From an uncultured Desulfobacterales bacterium (GTDB taxonomy: Bacteria; Desulfobacterota; Desulfobacteria; Desulfobacterales; SpSt-501), in NCBI GenBank assembly GCA_938048455.1, contig CALIUY010000007.1, positions 55,719-119,718 of the forward strand: a stretch of DNA of 64,000 nt. The letters are read 5' to 3'. The translations under genes and the position numbers were made by a program. Under the pieces are notes generated by a model. That model had not been told where the DNA came from and did not search any database. It saw only the letters and a program-made list of their open reading frames with translations. Shown one piece after another: positions 51,620 through 60,060 of this stretch (its first letter is position 1; every line of letters starts with the position of its first letter).

Positions 51620-52594
51620 TCACCTCGCTTTCCGCACCGCCTCGGTCAGCACGGGGGCGAACTCGAGCAGGTCGGCCACCACCCCGACCTGGGCCACCTG
51701 GAAGATGGGCGCCTTGGGGTTCTTGTTCACGGCCACGATGAAGGGATTGCCCTTGATGCCGCCCAGGTGCTGGAAGGAGCCGCTGATCCCGAGGGCGAGA
51801 TAGACCTTGGGCTTCACCGTCTTGCCCGAAGTGCCCACCTGTCGGCTCTTGTCGAGCCATTTGGCGTCCACGACCGGCCGCGAGCAGGAAACCACCGCCC
51901 CCAGAGCCTCGGCGAGCTCCTCGGCCACGGGCAGGTTCTCCTTGTCGCCGATGCCGCGGCCGACCGAGACGAGCACCTCCTCCTTGGTGATGTCGACATC
52001 GCCCACCTCGGCGGCGACGACCTCGAGGAAACGCCGCCGGGCGGCGATCCCCTGGACGTCGCCGGAGCGGTCGACCACCCGGCCCGCCGCGGACAGCTCG
52101 CCGGCCGCCGGAAAGCAGCCGGAGCGCAGCGTGACCACGGCACCGCCCGCAAGGTCGCAGGCGACGTGCGTGCTCACCTGGCCGTTGAACTCCTGGCGGA
52201 CCGCGCGCAGCTGCGTCCCCTCGAGCCCTTCGAAGGCGACGACGTCCGGCAGATAGGCGGCGTCGAGTTTGACCGCAAGCCCCGGGGCGAGGTCCATGGC
52301 GAGCGTGTTGTGGGTGAACAACACGACCGCCCCGCGCGGGAGCACGCGGGCGAGCAGCGGCCGCAGGATCTCGGCGTTCGGATAGGCGAGATCCGCGTGG
52401 GCGAACTTCCAGACCTCGGGGAAAAAGCGGGTCGCTTCGGCCGCCGCCGCCTCGAGGCCCTCGGCGGCGCCGGTGACGAGCGCGGTGACGGGGACGCCGG
52501 GAAAGAGCCGTTCCGCGGCTGCGGCCAGCTCGGGGGCCGTGTCGTCGATGCGGGAATTCGCGTGCGGGATGAAGGCGAAGAGCTGCGCTGCCAT
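51620..52594 (-). CDS. etfA: Electron transfer flavoprotein subunit alpha
   Basis: 324 residues. The C-terminal FAD domain is diagnostic: VSVGRGIGDKENLPVAEELA, SRPVVDAKWLDKSRQVGTSG, then TVKPKVYLALGISGSFQHLG and NPFIVAVNKNPKAPIFQVAQ. It binds FAD and, with EtfB, carries electrons from acyl-CoA dehydrogenase to the membrane oxidoreductase encoded upstream. The start overlaps the etfB stop by one base (TGATG). Confidence 0.96.
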   Translation of the reverse strand: MAAQLFAFIPHANSRIDDTAPELAAAAERLFPGVPVTALVTGAAEGLEAAAAEATRFFPEVWKFAHADLAYPNAEILRPLLARVLPRGAVVLFTHNTLAMDLAPGLAVKLDAAYLPDVVAFEGLEGTQLRAVRQEFNGQVSTHVACDLAGGAVVTLRSGCFPAAGELSAAGRVVDRSGDVQGIAARRRFLEVVAAEVGDVDITKEEVLVSVGRGIGDKENLPVAEELAEALGAVVSCSRPVVDAKWLDKSRQVGTSGKTVKPKVYLALGISGSFQHLGGIKGNPFIVAVNKNPKAPIFQVAQVGVVADLLEFAPVLTEAVRKAR

Positions 52595-53385
52595 CACTTG
52601 AGCCCTCCTTTGGCTTTCAGCAGATCGACCAGCCGGGCGGCGATTTCCTCGGGGCTGCCCTGCAGGATCTCGGCTCCGGCGCCGGCGGGCGGCACGAAAT
52701 AGTCGAGTTTGCGCACCCGGCAGGCCGCGCGGCCGACCCGCGAGGGATCGAGCCCCAGATCGGCGGCGCCGAGCACGGGGATCTCGACCGAGGCCACCTT
52801 GCGGATGCCGCGGATCCCGACGTAGCGCGGCTCGTTGATCCCGGTCTGGATCGAGAGCACGCAGGGAAGGTCGATCTCGCTGCGTTCCTGGTTTCCGCCC
52901 TCGATTTCCCGGCCGATGCGGAGCTTTTTCCCCTCCAGGACCTCGATGTGATTGACCAGCGAGGCGTAGGGCCAGTCGAGCAGCGCGGCGAGCATGCCGC
53001 CCACCTGCCCGGCGCCGTCGTCGGCCTGGGCGCCGCAGAGGACGAGGTCGTAGGCGCCGCGCGCGACGGCGGCCTTGAGGATTTCGGCGATCCCGCGGCC
53101 GTCGGAGCCTTCGAAGGCGGCGTCGGTCAACATCAGCCCCTGCTGGGCGCCCATCGCCATCTCGCGCCTTACGACCTCTTCGGCGTCGGCGTCGCCGACG
53201 GTCGCCACCGTCACCGAGCCCCCGGTCCGCTCGGCGATCTGGATCGCCTCCTCGACCGCATAGTTGTCCCACTCGTTCACCGAGTAGACCAGATCCTCCC
53301 TGCGGATGTCGGTCCCGTCCGGTCGGACTTCGATCTCGTTTTCGGCCGTGTCCGGGACCCGCTTGACGCACACCAGAATGTTCAT
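52594..53385 (-). CDS. etfB: Electron transfer flavoprotein subunit beta
   Basis: 263 residues, GGGAGGCACGGC before the ATG. MNILVCVKRVPDTAENEIEV is the classical EtfB start, followed by EWDNYAVEEAIQIAERTGGS, DLVLCGAQADDGAGQVGGML and the EGGNQERSEIDLPCVLSIQT signature. It forms the ETF heterodimer with EtfA. The ADP/AMP-binding loop looks normal. Its start overlaps the membrane oxidoreductase stop by 4 bp. Confidence 0.96.
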   Translation of the reverse strand: MNILVCVKRVPDTAENEIEVRPDGTDIRREDLVYSVNEWDNYAVEEAIQIAERTGGSVTVATVGDADAEEVVRREMAMGAQQGLMLTDAAFEGSDGRGIAEILKAAVARGAYDLVLCGAQADDGAGQVGGMLAALLDWPYASLVNHIEVLEGKKLRIGREIEGGNQERSEIDLPCVLSIQTGINEPRYVGIRGIRKVASVEIPVLGAADLGLDPSRVGRAACRVRKLDYFVPPAGAGAEILQGSPEEIAARLVDLLKAKGGLK

Positions 53386-55493
53386 GCCGTGCCTCCCTGT
53401 CCGTTCGCCGTGCTTCGTTCGTCCGCGCGCGCCAGGCGCCGGTCGACAAGTTCGCAGAGATCGACCGCCTCGAGTTGCCCCTCCAGGCCGGCCACCTTGA
53501 TCGCATCCTCCAGGTTCACGAGGCAGAAGGGGCAGGCGGCGACGATCAGCTCGGCGCCCGCCGCCTGGGCCATCTTCACGCGCACGACCCCCATGCGCAT
53601 CTCCTCCTCGGGTTCGTAGAAGAGCATCAGGCCCCCGCCGCCGCAGCAGAAGGAGCGGTCGCGGCAGTCGCCCTCCATCTCGACGCGGCGCAGTCCGGGA
53701 AGAAGGTCGATCACCTGCCGCGGGGGATCGTAGAGACGGTTGTGGCGTCCGAGGTAGCAGGGGTCGTGGTAGACGCAGGTGCGCACTGCGTCCGCCGCGG
53801 GGGCAAGCGCAAGCCGTCCCGCACGCAGCGCCTCCAGGATCACCTCGCTGGCGTGACGCACCGGCGGCAGATCGCGGTAGTCCTTGCGCAACGCATTGTA
53901 GGCGTGGGGGTCGGTCGTCACGATCCAGCGCGCGCCCGTCGCCCGGATGGCCTCGGTGTTGTGCTCCTTCAGGCTCTGGAAGAGCATCTCCTCGCCGAAG
54001 CGGCGCACCTCGTGGCCGGAGTCCTTCTCGTCCTGGCCGAGAATGCCGAAGTCCACCCCCGCGGCGCAGAAGACCCGCGCCGCGGCTTGGGCGATCTTCT
54101 GCATGCGGTCGTCGTAGGAAGTGATGCTGTCGACGAAGTAAAGCGCCTCGGCCGCTTCGCCCCGCTCGAAGCGCTTCACGCGGCACCCCCCGCCTACGCC
54201 GAGCGCCCAGTCGCCGCGCTTCTTCTCCATTTTCCCCCAGGGATTGCCGCGCTTTTCGATCGCCGCGAGCGGCTTCTGCAGGGACTGCGGCACGAGCCCG
54301 TCGTCCACCATGCCGCGCCGCAGATCGACCATCTTGTCGATGTACTCGATGCCGAGCGGGCACTCCTCCTCGCAGGCCCCGCAGGTCGTGCAGGACCAGA
54401 TTTCGTCCTCGGCGTAGATCCCGCCGATCAGCGGCGCGGGCTCCGCGGCGATCGGGCCGCGCACGGGGTAGCGCCGGAAGCAAAGATCGCGCGCCTTGAT
54501 CGAGATGAAGCGCGGCGAGAGCGGGCGTCCGACGCGGTTGGCGGGGCAGCGGTCCGAGCAGCGGCCGCAGTCGGCGCAGGAGTAAAAATCGAGCATGTGC
54601 TTCCAGGTGAAATCCTCGAAGCGCTTGACCCCGAAGGATTCGAGCCGGTCGAGCCCCTCGTCGTCCACTCCGTGGCGGACGGGTTTCACCGTGCCGGGGT
54701 CGAGCCGCATGAAGAACACGTTGAAGAGCGAGGTGACGACGTGGAAGTGCTTGCCGAAGGGGAGAAAACAGAGAAAGAAGAAAAAGGTGAGGTCGTGGAC
54801 GGCGTAGGCGGCGAGATGAATCGCCTGCAGCGCCTCACGCGGGGCGGAGGAAAGCAGCCGCACGAAGGCCCAGGGGAGGGTCAGGGGAAGCAGGCCGTGT
54901 GCTTCCCGGCCGAGCTGCCGCTCGGCGGCGAGAAGGCTCGCCTCGAAGAGGCCCTCGCTCAGGAGCAAGGTGGCGATCAGCCCGAGGACGAAAATCGCCT
55001 CGGGGGTGTGGTCCTTGCCGTAGCGGGCGGGAACGGCGTAGCGCGCGGGCCGGAAGACGAGCCGGCGCACGGCGAGGATCCCCACGGCGACGAAGACGGC
55101 CGCGGCGGCGATGTCTTTCAGGGCCCGATAGGCCGCGCCGACCCCGCCCCCGAACCCGGGCAACACGAAATCCTCCACGAAGCCGAGCACGACGAGCTCC
55201 AAGGAACGCGCCCCCAGGATGAGAAAACCGAAGAAGACGACGATGTGGAGCACGCCGGCCAGGAAATAGCGCGGCTGGCGCGCCTGGGCGAGCCAGAGGC
55301 GGAAGACGGCCGCGAGACGTTCCCCCCAGCGGTTGAAGCGGTCATCGGGAGCGGCGCGCCGCAAGGGCTCGAGCCGGCGACGGAGGATCCAGGCGAAGAG
55401 GCCGACGCCGACAAGGGGGATCAAAAGGAAGAGCAGGCGGGCGGGGATGCCCGCCAGCGTGGCGGCCGCGGGAGGAACGAGAACCGGTTCCAT
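53382..55493 (-). CDS. Membrane Fe-S ETF:(methyl)menaquinone oxidoreductase (EMO-type)
   Basis: 703 residues, AAAGGAGATGC before the ATG. About six N-terminal membrane helices (residues 15-300; for example FLAGVLHIVVFFGFLILGAR and AVHDLTFFFFLCFLPFGKHF) with histidines suited to heme b, like NarI. Two [4Fe-4S] motifs follow: CADCGRCSDRCPANRVGRPL (about 330) and CTTCGACEEECPLGIEYID (about 380). Two CCG domains come last, with HDPCYLGRHN, then SFCCGGGGLMLF and ACPFCLVNLEDAIK. This is the bacterial alternative to ETF-QO known from anaerobic fatty-acid and aromatic degraders. Its place between acd and etfBA supports that role. Confidence 0.93.
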   Translation of the reverse strand: MEPVLVPPAAATLAGIPARLLFLLIPLVGVGLFAWILRRRLEPLRRAAPDDRFNRWGERLAAVFRLWLAQARQPRYFLAGVLHIVVFFGFLILGARSLELVVLGFVEDFVLPGFGGGVGAAYRALKDIAAAAVFVAVGILAVRRLVFRPARYAVPARYGKDHTPEAIFVLGLIATLLLSEGLFEASLLAAERQLGREAHGLLPLTLPWAFVRLLSSAPREALQAIHLAAYAVHDLTFFFFLCFLPFGKHFHVVTSLFNVFFMRLDPGTVKPVRHGVDDEGLDRLESFGVKRFEDFTWKHMLDFYSCADCGRCSDRCPANRVGRPLSPRFISIKARDLCFRRYPVRGPIAAEPAPLIGGIYAEDEIWSCTTCGACEEECPLGIEYIDKMVDLRRGMVDDGLVPQSLQKPLAAIEKRGNPWGKMEKKRGDWALGVGGGCRVKRFERGEAAEALYFVDSITSYDDRMQKIAQAAARVFCAAGVDFGILGQDEKDSGHEVRRFGEEMLFQSLKEHNTEAIRATGARWIVTTDPHAYNALRKDYRDLPPVRHASEVILEALRAGRLALAPAADAVRTCVYHDPCYLGRHNRLYDPPRQVIDLLPGLRRVEMEGDCRDRSFCCGGGGLMLFYEPEEEMRMGVVRVKMAQAAGAELIVAACPFCLVNLEDAIKVAGLEGQLEAVDLCELVDRRLARADERSTANGQGGTA

Positions 55494-55505
55494 GCATCTC
55501 CTTTG

Positions 55506-55525
55506 CCGGGGCCGGCCGGCCCCGG
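55506..55525. repeat. 20 bp perfect palindrome before the membrane oxidoreductase gene
   Basis: CCGGGGCCGGCCGGCCCCGG reads the same on both strands and lies 12 bp before the oxidoreductase start, in the 158 bp gap after acd. It could form a stable RNA hairpin tuning expression within the operon, or be a protein site; no T-run follows. Confidence 0.5.
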
Positions 55526-55651
55526 GCTCGGATTGTCGCGGGCGGCCGGCGCCGGGCTTCCGGCTGGGGAAGCCGATCGGCGTCCGCCCGCGGGTCGAGG
55601 TGCTCCTATACCACGGTCGCCGCGGACGGACAACGGCCGCCCGCGCGCGCC

Positions 55652-57469
55652 TCATTTGCCGCCGAAGGACTCCTCGGCCGTCTCCACGGCCGCCGGGTCG
55701 GCGGCCAGGATCGCCTGCATGCGGCCGAGGCTGACGGGGATTTCGTTGGCCAGAAACCACCGGGCGCTCTGGATCTGCCCCTCGTAGAAGAGGGCCTCCT
55801 TGTCGTGCGCGCCGGCCTCGAGCTTCTCCGCCGCAAGCGCCGCGCGCCACAGGAGCATCCATCCCAGGAGCACGTCGCCGCAGACCGTGAGGAAGGGGTG
55901 CGCGTAGGCGAAGGCGACCAGGACCTTCTCCGAGAGCGCCGCCGCCCCGAGGTGCATCGCCACCTCGCCCAGTTTGCCGAGCGCCGACTCGAGGGGGGCG
56001 GCGAGCGCGGCGGTGCGCGGCCGGCGGCGGGCGAGTGCGAGCGTCTTCTGGATCTCGGCCAAGAGATCCATCATCGGCTTTCCGCCGTTCAGTCCGAGCT
56101 TGCGGCCGAGGAGATCCATCGCCTGGATGCCGTTGGTTCCCTCGTAAATCGGCGTGATGCGGCAGTCGCGCAGCAGCTGCTCCATGGGGTACTCGCGGAT
56201 GTAGCCGTATCCCCCGTAGACCTGGATGCCGAGGTTGCAGACCTCGCAGGCGCGCTCGGTCACGTAGGCCTTGGCGATGGGGATGAGGAAATCGATCATC
56301 CCCTGGTAGCCCCGGCGGCGCTCCTCGTCGGCGGCGAGCGTCTTCAAATCCTCCAGGTGCCCGATGTAGTAGAGCAGACTTCTCATGCCCTCGACGTACG
56401 CCTTCATCGTGATCAGCATGCGGCGCACGTCGGGGTGCTGGATGATCGGGACCGAAGGGGCGGCCTTGTCCAGGGCCTTCAGCAGGTGGCGGCCCTGGAT
56501 GCGCTCCCGGGCGTAGTTCACGGCGTAGAGGTAGGCCGTGCTCGCGCAGGCGAGCCCCTGGGAGCCGACCAGCAGGCGCGCCTCGTTCATCATGAGAAAC
56601 ATGGTGCGCATGCCCTTGTTTTCCTCGCCGAGGAGCAGCCCGCGGCAGGCCCCGCGGCTGCCCAGGGCCATGGCGCAGGTGGCGTTGCCGTGAATCCCCA
56701 TTTTCTCCTCGATCCCGGTGCAGACGATGTCGTTCGGCTCGCCCAGGCTTCCGTCGGGGTGGACCCAGATCTTGGGGACGAGGAACAGCGAAATCCCCGC
56801 CGTGCCCGCCGGGGCTCCCTCGATGCGCGCCAGCACGGGGTGGATGATGTTCTCGGCGAGATCGTGCTCACCCGAGGAGATGAAGATCTTGTTTCCGGTC
56901 AGGGCGTAGGTCCCGTCCGAGCGCCGCACGGCCGAGGTGGTCAGCGCCCCCACATCGGAGCCCGCCTCGGGCTCGGTGAGGAGCATCGTTCCGGTCCAGC
57001 GGCCGCTGAACATGTTCTTGAGGAACATCCGTTTCTGCTCCGGAGTTCCGAAGCGTTCGATCAGCTTGCCCGCGCCGTGGGTGAGCCCGGCGTACATCAT
57101 GAAGGCGAAGTTCGCCCCGTTCAGATAATCGGTCGCGGCCATGGCGACCGTGTGCGGCATGCCCTGGCCGCCCCATTCGGGGTCCTCGGTCATGGCGATC
57201 CAGTCGCCTTCCCGCAGCGCGCGCCAGGCCTTGTGAAAGGACTCGGGCACGCTCACGCGGCCGGCGTCGAAACGCGCGCCGATGCGGTCGCCGTCCTTCT
57301 GCGTGGGCAGAATCTCCTTGAGGGCGAGATTGCGCACCTCGGCCACGACGAGATCGACCGTCTTGCGGTTGAAATCGGCGAAACGCTCGTGCTGCGCGAG
57401 CTCCGCCACGCGCAGCTGTTCGTGGAGTACGAAATCGACATCCCGGCGATCGGCGATCGATTGCGCCAT
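55652..57469 (-). CDS. Acyl-CoA dehydrogenase, long form with C-terminal extension
   Basis: 605 residues; the typical core is 380-400. It belongs to the long acyl-CoA dehydrogenase group with extra N- and C-terminal domains (DUF/PF12806-type ending). Core motifs are TMLLTEPEAGSDVGALTTSA and ENIIHPVLARIEGAPAGTAG, then GIQVYGGYGYIREYPMEQLL and the region PIYEGTNGIQAMDLLGRKLG with the catalytic Glu. It passes electrons to EtfBA encoded downstream. It begins 3 bp after the regulator gene in the same operon. Confidence 0.93.
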   Translation of the reverse strand: MAQSIADRRDVDFVLHEQLRVAELAQHERFADFNRKTVDLVVAEVRNLALKEILPTQKDGDRIGARFDAGRVSVPESFHKAWRALREGDWIAMTEDPEWGGQGMPHTVAMAATDYLNGANFAFMMYAGLTHGAGKLIERFGTPEQKRMFLKNMFSGRWTGTMLLTEPEAGSDVGALTTSAVRRSDGTYALTGNKIFISSGEHDLAENIIHPVLARIEGAPAGTAGISLFLVPKIWVHPDGSLGEPNDIVCTGIEEKMGIHGNATCAMALGSRGACRGLLLGEENKGMRTMFLMMNEARLLVGSQGLACASTAYLYAVNYARERIQGRHLLKALDKAAPSVPIIQHPDVRRMLITMKAYVEGMRSLLYYIGHLEDLKTLAADEERRRGYQGMIDFLIPIAKAYVTERACEVCNLGIQVYGGYGYIREYPMEQLLRDCRITPIYEGTNGIQAMDLLGRKLGLNGGKPMMDLLAEIQKTLALARRRPRTAALAAPLESALGKLGEVAMHLGAAALSEKVLVAFAYAHPFLTVCGDVLLGWMLLWRAALAAEKLEAGAHDKEALFYEGQIQSARWFLANEIPVSLGRMQAILAADPAAVETAEESFGGK

Positions 57470-57472
57470 GCC

Positions 57473-58123
57473 TCAGCCCTCCTCGGTTTGCGGTGTCGTG
57501 GGCGGTTGCGCCTCCGCGGCGGACGGGCTCTGGGCGATCCCGTACAGGAAGAGATCGACCAGGGGGTCCGCCATAGAGACCAGATCGTAGGGTCGGCCCG
57601 AGCGCAGCCAGGAGCTGATCGTCTCCTGCACCGCGCCCAGGATCAGGCGTTTGACGAGTCCGGCGTAGAGATTGCGGCGGAAAAGCCCCTCCTCCTGGCC
57701 TTGCTCGATGATTTCGGCGAGAATGTCCTGGTAGGTCTTCGCCATGGCGCGGATCTGCTCCTCGGCGAGACGGCTGCTCTGGTGGGTTTCGGTCTCGTAG
57801 ACCACGGCCATGTCCGGGTCACGGTGGAATTCCTCGAGATGCGCTCGGATGAGCAGCCGCAGCTTTTCGAGGCCGTTTCCGCCGCGGGCCGTCTCGCGGC
57901 GGAAACGGGCGAAGACCTGGCCGGCGCGCACGGCGAAAAACTGGATCAGGATATCGTCTTTATTTCGGAAATAGTTGTAAATCGTTCCGTCGGCGACCCC
58001 GGCTTCGCGCGCCACCTGGGCCACCGTCGACTGGTGGAAGCCCTGGCGGGCGAAGACCCGCACCGCCGCCTGCAGAATGCGTTGGATCTTGGCGGCGCGA
58101 TCTTCAGAATCGGAAGTGGTCAT
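57473..58123 (-). CDS. TetR family regulator, FadR-like (fatty acid/acyl-CoA responsive)
   Basis: 216 residues from the ATG at 58123-58121; a TTG nine bases earlier is possible, and neither has a ribosome-binding site. The helix-turn-helix is in residues about 10-60: ILQAAVRVFARQGFHQSTVA, GVADGTIYNYFRNKDDILIQ. The C-terminal ligand domain (RAHLEEFHRDPDMAVVYETE, LVKRLILGAVQETISSWLRS) resembles the B. subtilis FadR/YsiA group, which senses long-chain acyl-CoA. It heads the acd-oxidoreductase-etfBA operon and the promoter has two matching operators, so autoregulation is expected. Confidence 0.92.
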   Translation of the reverse strand: MTTSDSEDRAAKIQRILQAAVRVFARQGFHQSTVAQVAREAGVADGTIYNYFRNKDDILIQFFAVRAGQVFARFRRETARGGNGLEKLRLLIRAHLEEFHRDPDMAVVYETETHQSSRLAEEQIRAMAKTYQDILAEIIEQGQEEGLFRRNLYAGLVKRLILGAVQETISSWLRSGRPYDLVSMADPLVDLFLYGIAQSPSAAEAQPPTTPQTEEG

Positions 58124-58140
58124 GGTGGTCAAGCTTTATA

Positions 58141-58158
58141 TGAATGATTGTTCATTCA
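58141..58158. promoter_or_regulatory. FadR-like operator 1 (18 bp palindrome)
   Basis: TGAATGATTGTTCATTCA: perfect 7 bp arms TGAATGA/TCATTCA around 4 bp. The arms equal those of the published B. subtilis FadR box (TGAATGA-n4-TCATTCA). It lies directly downstream of the -10 and over the expected transcription start, where bound repressor would block transcription. Confidence 0.85.
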
Positions 58159-58185
58159 CTTATACGGGCCGAGGCGTAATGTCAA
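58159..58185 (-). promoter_or_regulatory. Promoter of the FadR-acd-etf operon
   Basis: Minus strand TTGACA (58185-58180) and TATAAG (58164-58159), 15 bp apart; TAAGTG at 17 bp is the alternative. The region is AT-rich against a very GC-rich background. Operator 1 follows immediately. Confidence 0.6.
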
Positions 58186-58253
58186 TCAAAAAAAGTATTT
58201 CAATTTAATAGGTCTTATGGATTCGAGATGAAAATTACGCCGGATAAGAGGCA

Positions 58254-58271
58254 TGAATAAATATTCATTCC
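58254..58271. promoter_or_regulatory. FadR-like operator 2 (imperfect copy)
   Basis: TGAATAAATATTCATTCC matches the same 18 bp pattern at 12 of 14 arm positions. It lies about 95 bp further upstream than operator 1, just beyond the metF terminator, and could support looping or cooperative binding. The bases between the two sites are AT-rich. Confidence 0.6.
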
Positions 58272-58277
58272 GAAGGT

Positions 58278-58304
58278 AAAAAAACCGGCGGCCGAAGCCG
58301 CCGG
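58278..58304 (-). terminator. Strong rho-independent terminator of the hdrA-mvhD-metVF operon
   Basis: Minus strand: CCGGCGGC (58304-58297), loop TTCG, GCCGCCGG (58292-58285), then seven T (58284-58278). A UUCG tetraloop on a perfect 8 bp GC stem is exceptionally stable. It ends 38 bp after the metF stop. Confidence 0.93.
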
Positions 58305-58342
58305 AAAGCTCGCGTGCGGTTGCCGTCCCCGGAAGCCGGGAA

Positions 58343-59272
58343 TCAGTTCACCACGGGGCGCGGCAGCATCCCCGCCCGTTCGGCGATCTCGGGCACGCGG
58401 TGCTCCCACTCGATCGCCATCAGATGGATGCCATGCACGCCCTTCATCTCTTTGAGCTCGGCGATCTGCTCGAGGGCGATCCGGATCCCCTCCTCGGCCT
58501 GTTTGTCGCGGGCGACCCCTTGGAGGCGGGTGATGATCTCGTCGGGGACGTCCATTCCGGGCACCTTGGTCTTCATGTATTTGGCCATACCGAGGCTCTT
58601 CATCGGCGTGATGCCGGCCAGGATGAAGACCTTTTCGGTCAGCCCCTCCTCGTTCGCCAGCCGGATGAACTCGCGGAACTTGGCCATGTTGTAGATGCAC
58701 TGCGTCTGGATGAAGTCGACCCCGGCCTCCACTTTCTTCGCCAACCGCTGCACGCGCCATTCGAAGGGGTCGGCGAAGGGATTCGCCGCCGCCCCGATGA
58801 AGATCGAGGGCCGCCCGTCCACCTCGGCGCCGCCCTGAAATTTGCCCTCGTCGCGCAGCTGCTTCACCATGCGGATAAGCTGGATGGAGTCGAGATCGAA
58901 GACCCCCTTCGCCGTCGGGTGATCGCCGAAAAGGCAGTGGTCGCCCGAGAGGCAGAGCATGTTGCGGATGCCCAGCGCCGAGGCCCCGAGAATGTCGGCC
59001 TGCATGGCGAGGCGGTTGCGGTCGCGGCAGACCATCTGATAGTTGGGCTCGATCCCCTCCTGGATCAGGATGAGCGAAGCCGCCCAGCTCGCCATGCGCA
59101 CGACCGCGGTCTGGTTGTCGGTGATGTTCACCGCGTCGACCCGGCCCTTGAGGTGAGCGGCCTTCTTGCGCACTTCCTCGGCATGCGCGCCGCGGGGGGG
59201 TCCGAGCTCGCCGGTGAACGCGAAATGCCCCGCACGCAGGATTTTCTCCAGGTTGCTGCCCGATTTCATCAT
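58343..59272 (-). CDS. metF: Methylenetetrahydrofolate reductase (acetogen-type MetF)
   Basis: 309 residues from the ATG at 59272 (a second ATG follows directly); GAGGGGTGAG upstream. The MTHFR barrel (PF02219) is seen in FAFTGELGPPRGAHAEEVRK and VDAVNITDNQTAVVRMASWA, then RNMLCLSGDHCLFGDHPTAK and VEAGVDFIQTQCIYNMAKFR. It reduces methylene-THF to methyl-THF using FAD. In acetogens and related anaerobes MetF pairs with MetV and receives electrons from HdrA/MvhD proteins instead of NAD(P)H. The gene order here is the same kind of module. Last gene of the operon, followed by a strong terminator. Confidence 0.94.
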   Translation of the reverse strand: MMKSGSNLEKILRAGHFAFTGELGPPRGAHAEEVRKKAAHLKGRVDAVNITDNQTAVVRMASWAASLILIQEGIEPNYQMVCRDRNRLAMQADILGASALGIRNMLCLSGDHCLFGDHPTAKGVFDLDSIQLIRMVKQLRDEGKFQGGAEVDGRPSIFIGAAANPFADPFEWRVQRLAKKVEAGVDFIQTQCIYNMAKFREFIRLANEEGLTEKVFILAGITPMKSLGMAKYMKTKVPGMDVPDEIITRLQGVARDKQAEEGIRIALEQIAELKEMKGVHGIHLMAIEWEHRVPEIAERAGMLPRPVVN

Positions 59273-59325
59273 GGGTCTCACCCCTCGGTCGAATGCGGTA
59301 TTCGAAGCGAGCCGACGGCGGCGGC

Positions 59326-60003
59326 TCAGGACTTGGCCTTCTCCGGTTTGCGGTAGCCCGGCTGGAGCAAGGTCCGCGGCACGGTGTCCCTCCACTCCTG
59401 GACCGGCGTGATGGCGCGGATGCGCTCGAGCCTCCCTTGCCCCTTGAGCCGCTCGTAGATCGCATACCAGGCGCAGGGCTGCTCGGGGTCGATCTCGCAG
59501 AAGCCGCGGTTCGTTCCGCCGCAGGGGCCGTTGTAGAGCCCTTTGGCGCACAGGGTCACGGGGCAGATGCCCCCCGTGCGGTCCAGCACACAGCGGCCGC
59601 AGGAGCGGCAGCGCTCCTCGTACCAGCCGACATCCTGGTTGACCGCCAGGCCACAGGTGTCCACCCCGGGGTAGACCGGGATCGTGGGAAAGCGCTCGGC
59701 GAGGAACTGGATCCCCACGCCGCAGGCGAGCGAGACGATCGCCTCATAAGAGGCCGCCCGGTCGTCGAGCTGCGCGAGGTACTCGCGGTCGCACTGGCGC
59801 TCGAGCGTCGTCTGGCCGAGCTCGATCGGTTGGTTCTTGAGCCTCCGGGCCATGTCGATCTCGGCAGCCAGCACCGCGACCTCCTTCTCGCCGCCCGCAA
59901 GGCAGACGGCGACACAGGTCCCGCATCCGGCGATCAGCACCTTGCGGTGCCCCGCGATCATCTGGAGAATCTCCTCGAACGGTTTGCGCTTGGCAACGAT
60001 CAT
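59326..60003 (-). CDS. metV: MetV-type methylenetetrahydrofolate reductase partner (zinc/Fe-S protein)
   Basis: 225 residues. The N-terminal part has VLIAGCGTCVAVCLAGGEKE, and a second conserved site is SLACGVGIQFLAERFPTIPV. A Cys-rich C-terminal region includes EERCRSCGRCVLDRTGGICP and LCAKGLYNGPCGGTNRGFCE. The MTHFR C-terminal domain family (PF12225) fits the whole. In Moorella-type enzymes MetV binds clusters that feed MetF. Located 53 bp before metF, in the same operon as MvhD and HdrA. Confidence 0.93.
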   Translation of the reverse strand: MIVAKRKPFEEILQMIAGHRKVLIAGCGTCVAVCLAGGEKEVAVLAAEIDMARRLKNQPIELGQTTLERQCDREYLAQLDDRAASYEAIVSLACGVGIQFLAERFPTIPVYPGVDTCGLAVNQDVGWYEERCRSCGRCVLDRTGGICPVTLCAKGLYNGPCGGTNRGFCEIDPEQPCAWYAIYERLKGQGRLERIRAITPVQEWRDTVPRTLLQPGYRKPEKAKS

Positions 60004-60060
60004 CGCTTTTCCCTCCCGCGGCCTCCCCCGGAGGCGGAGGGCCGCCTTGATCTCCGCGCC

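Noticed and set aside
55494..55651. A separate promoter for the membrane oxidoreductase and etfBA
   Set aside because: The gap is very GC-rich with palindromes but shows no -35/-10 pair.
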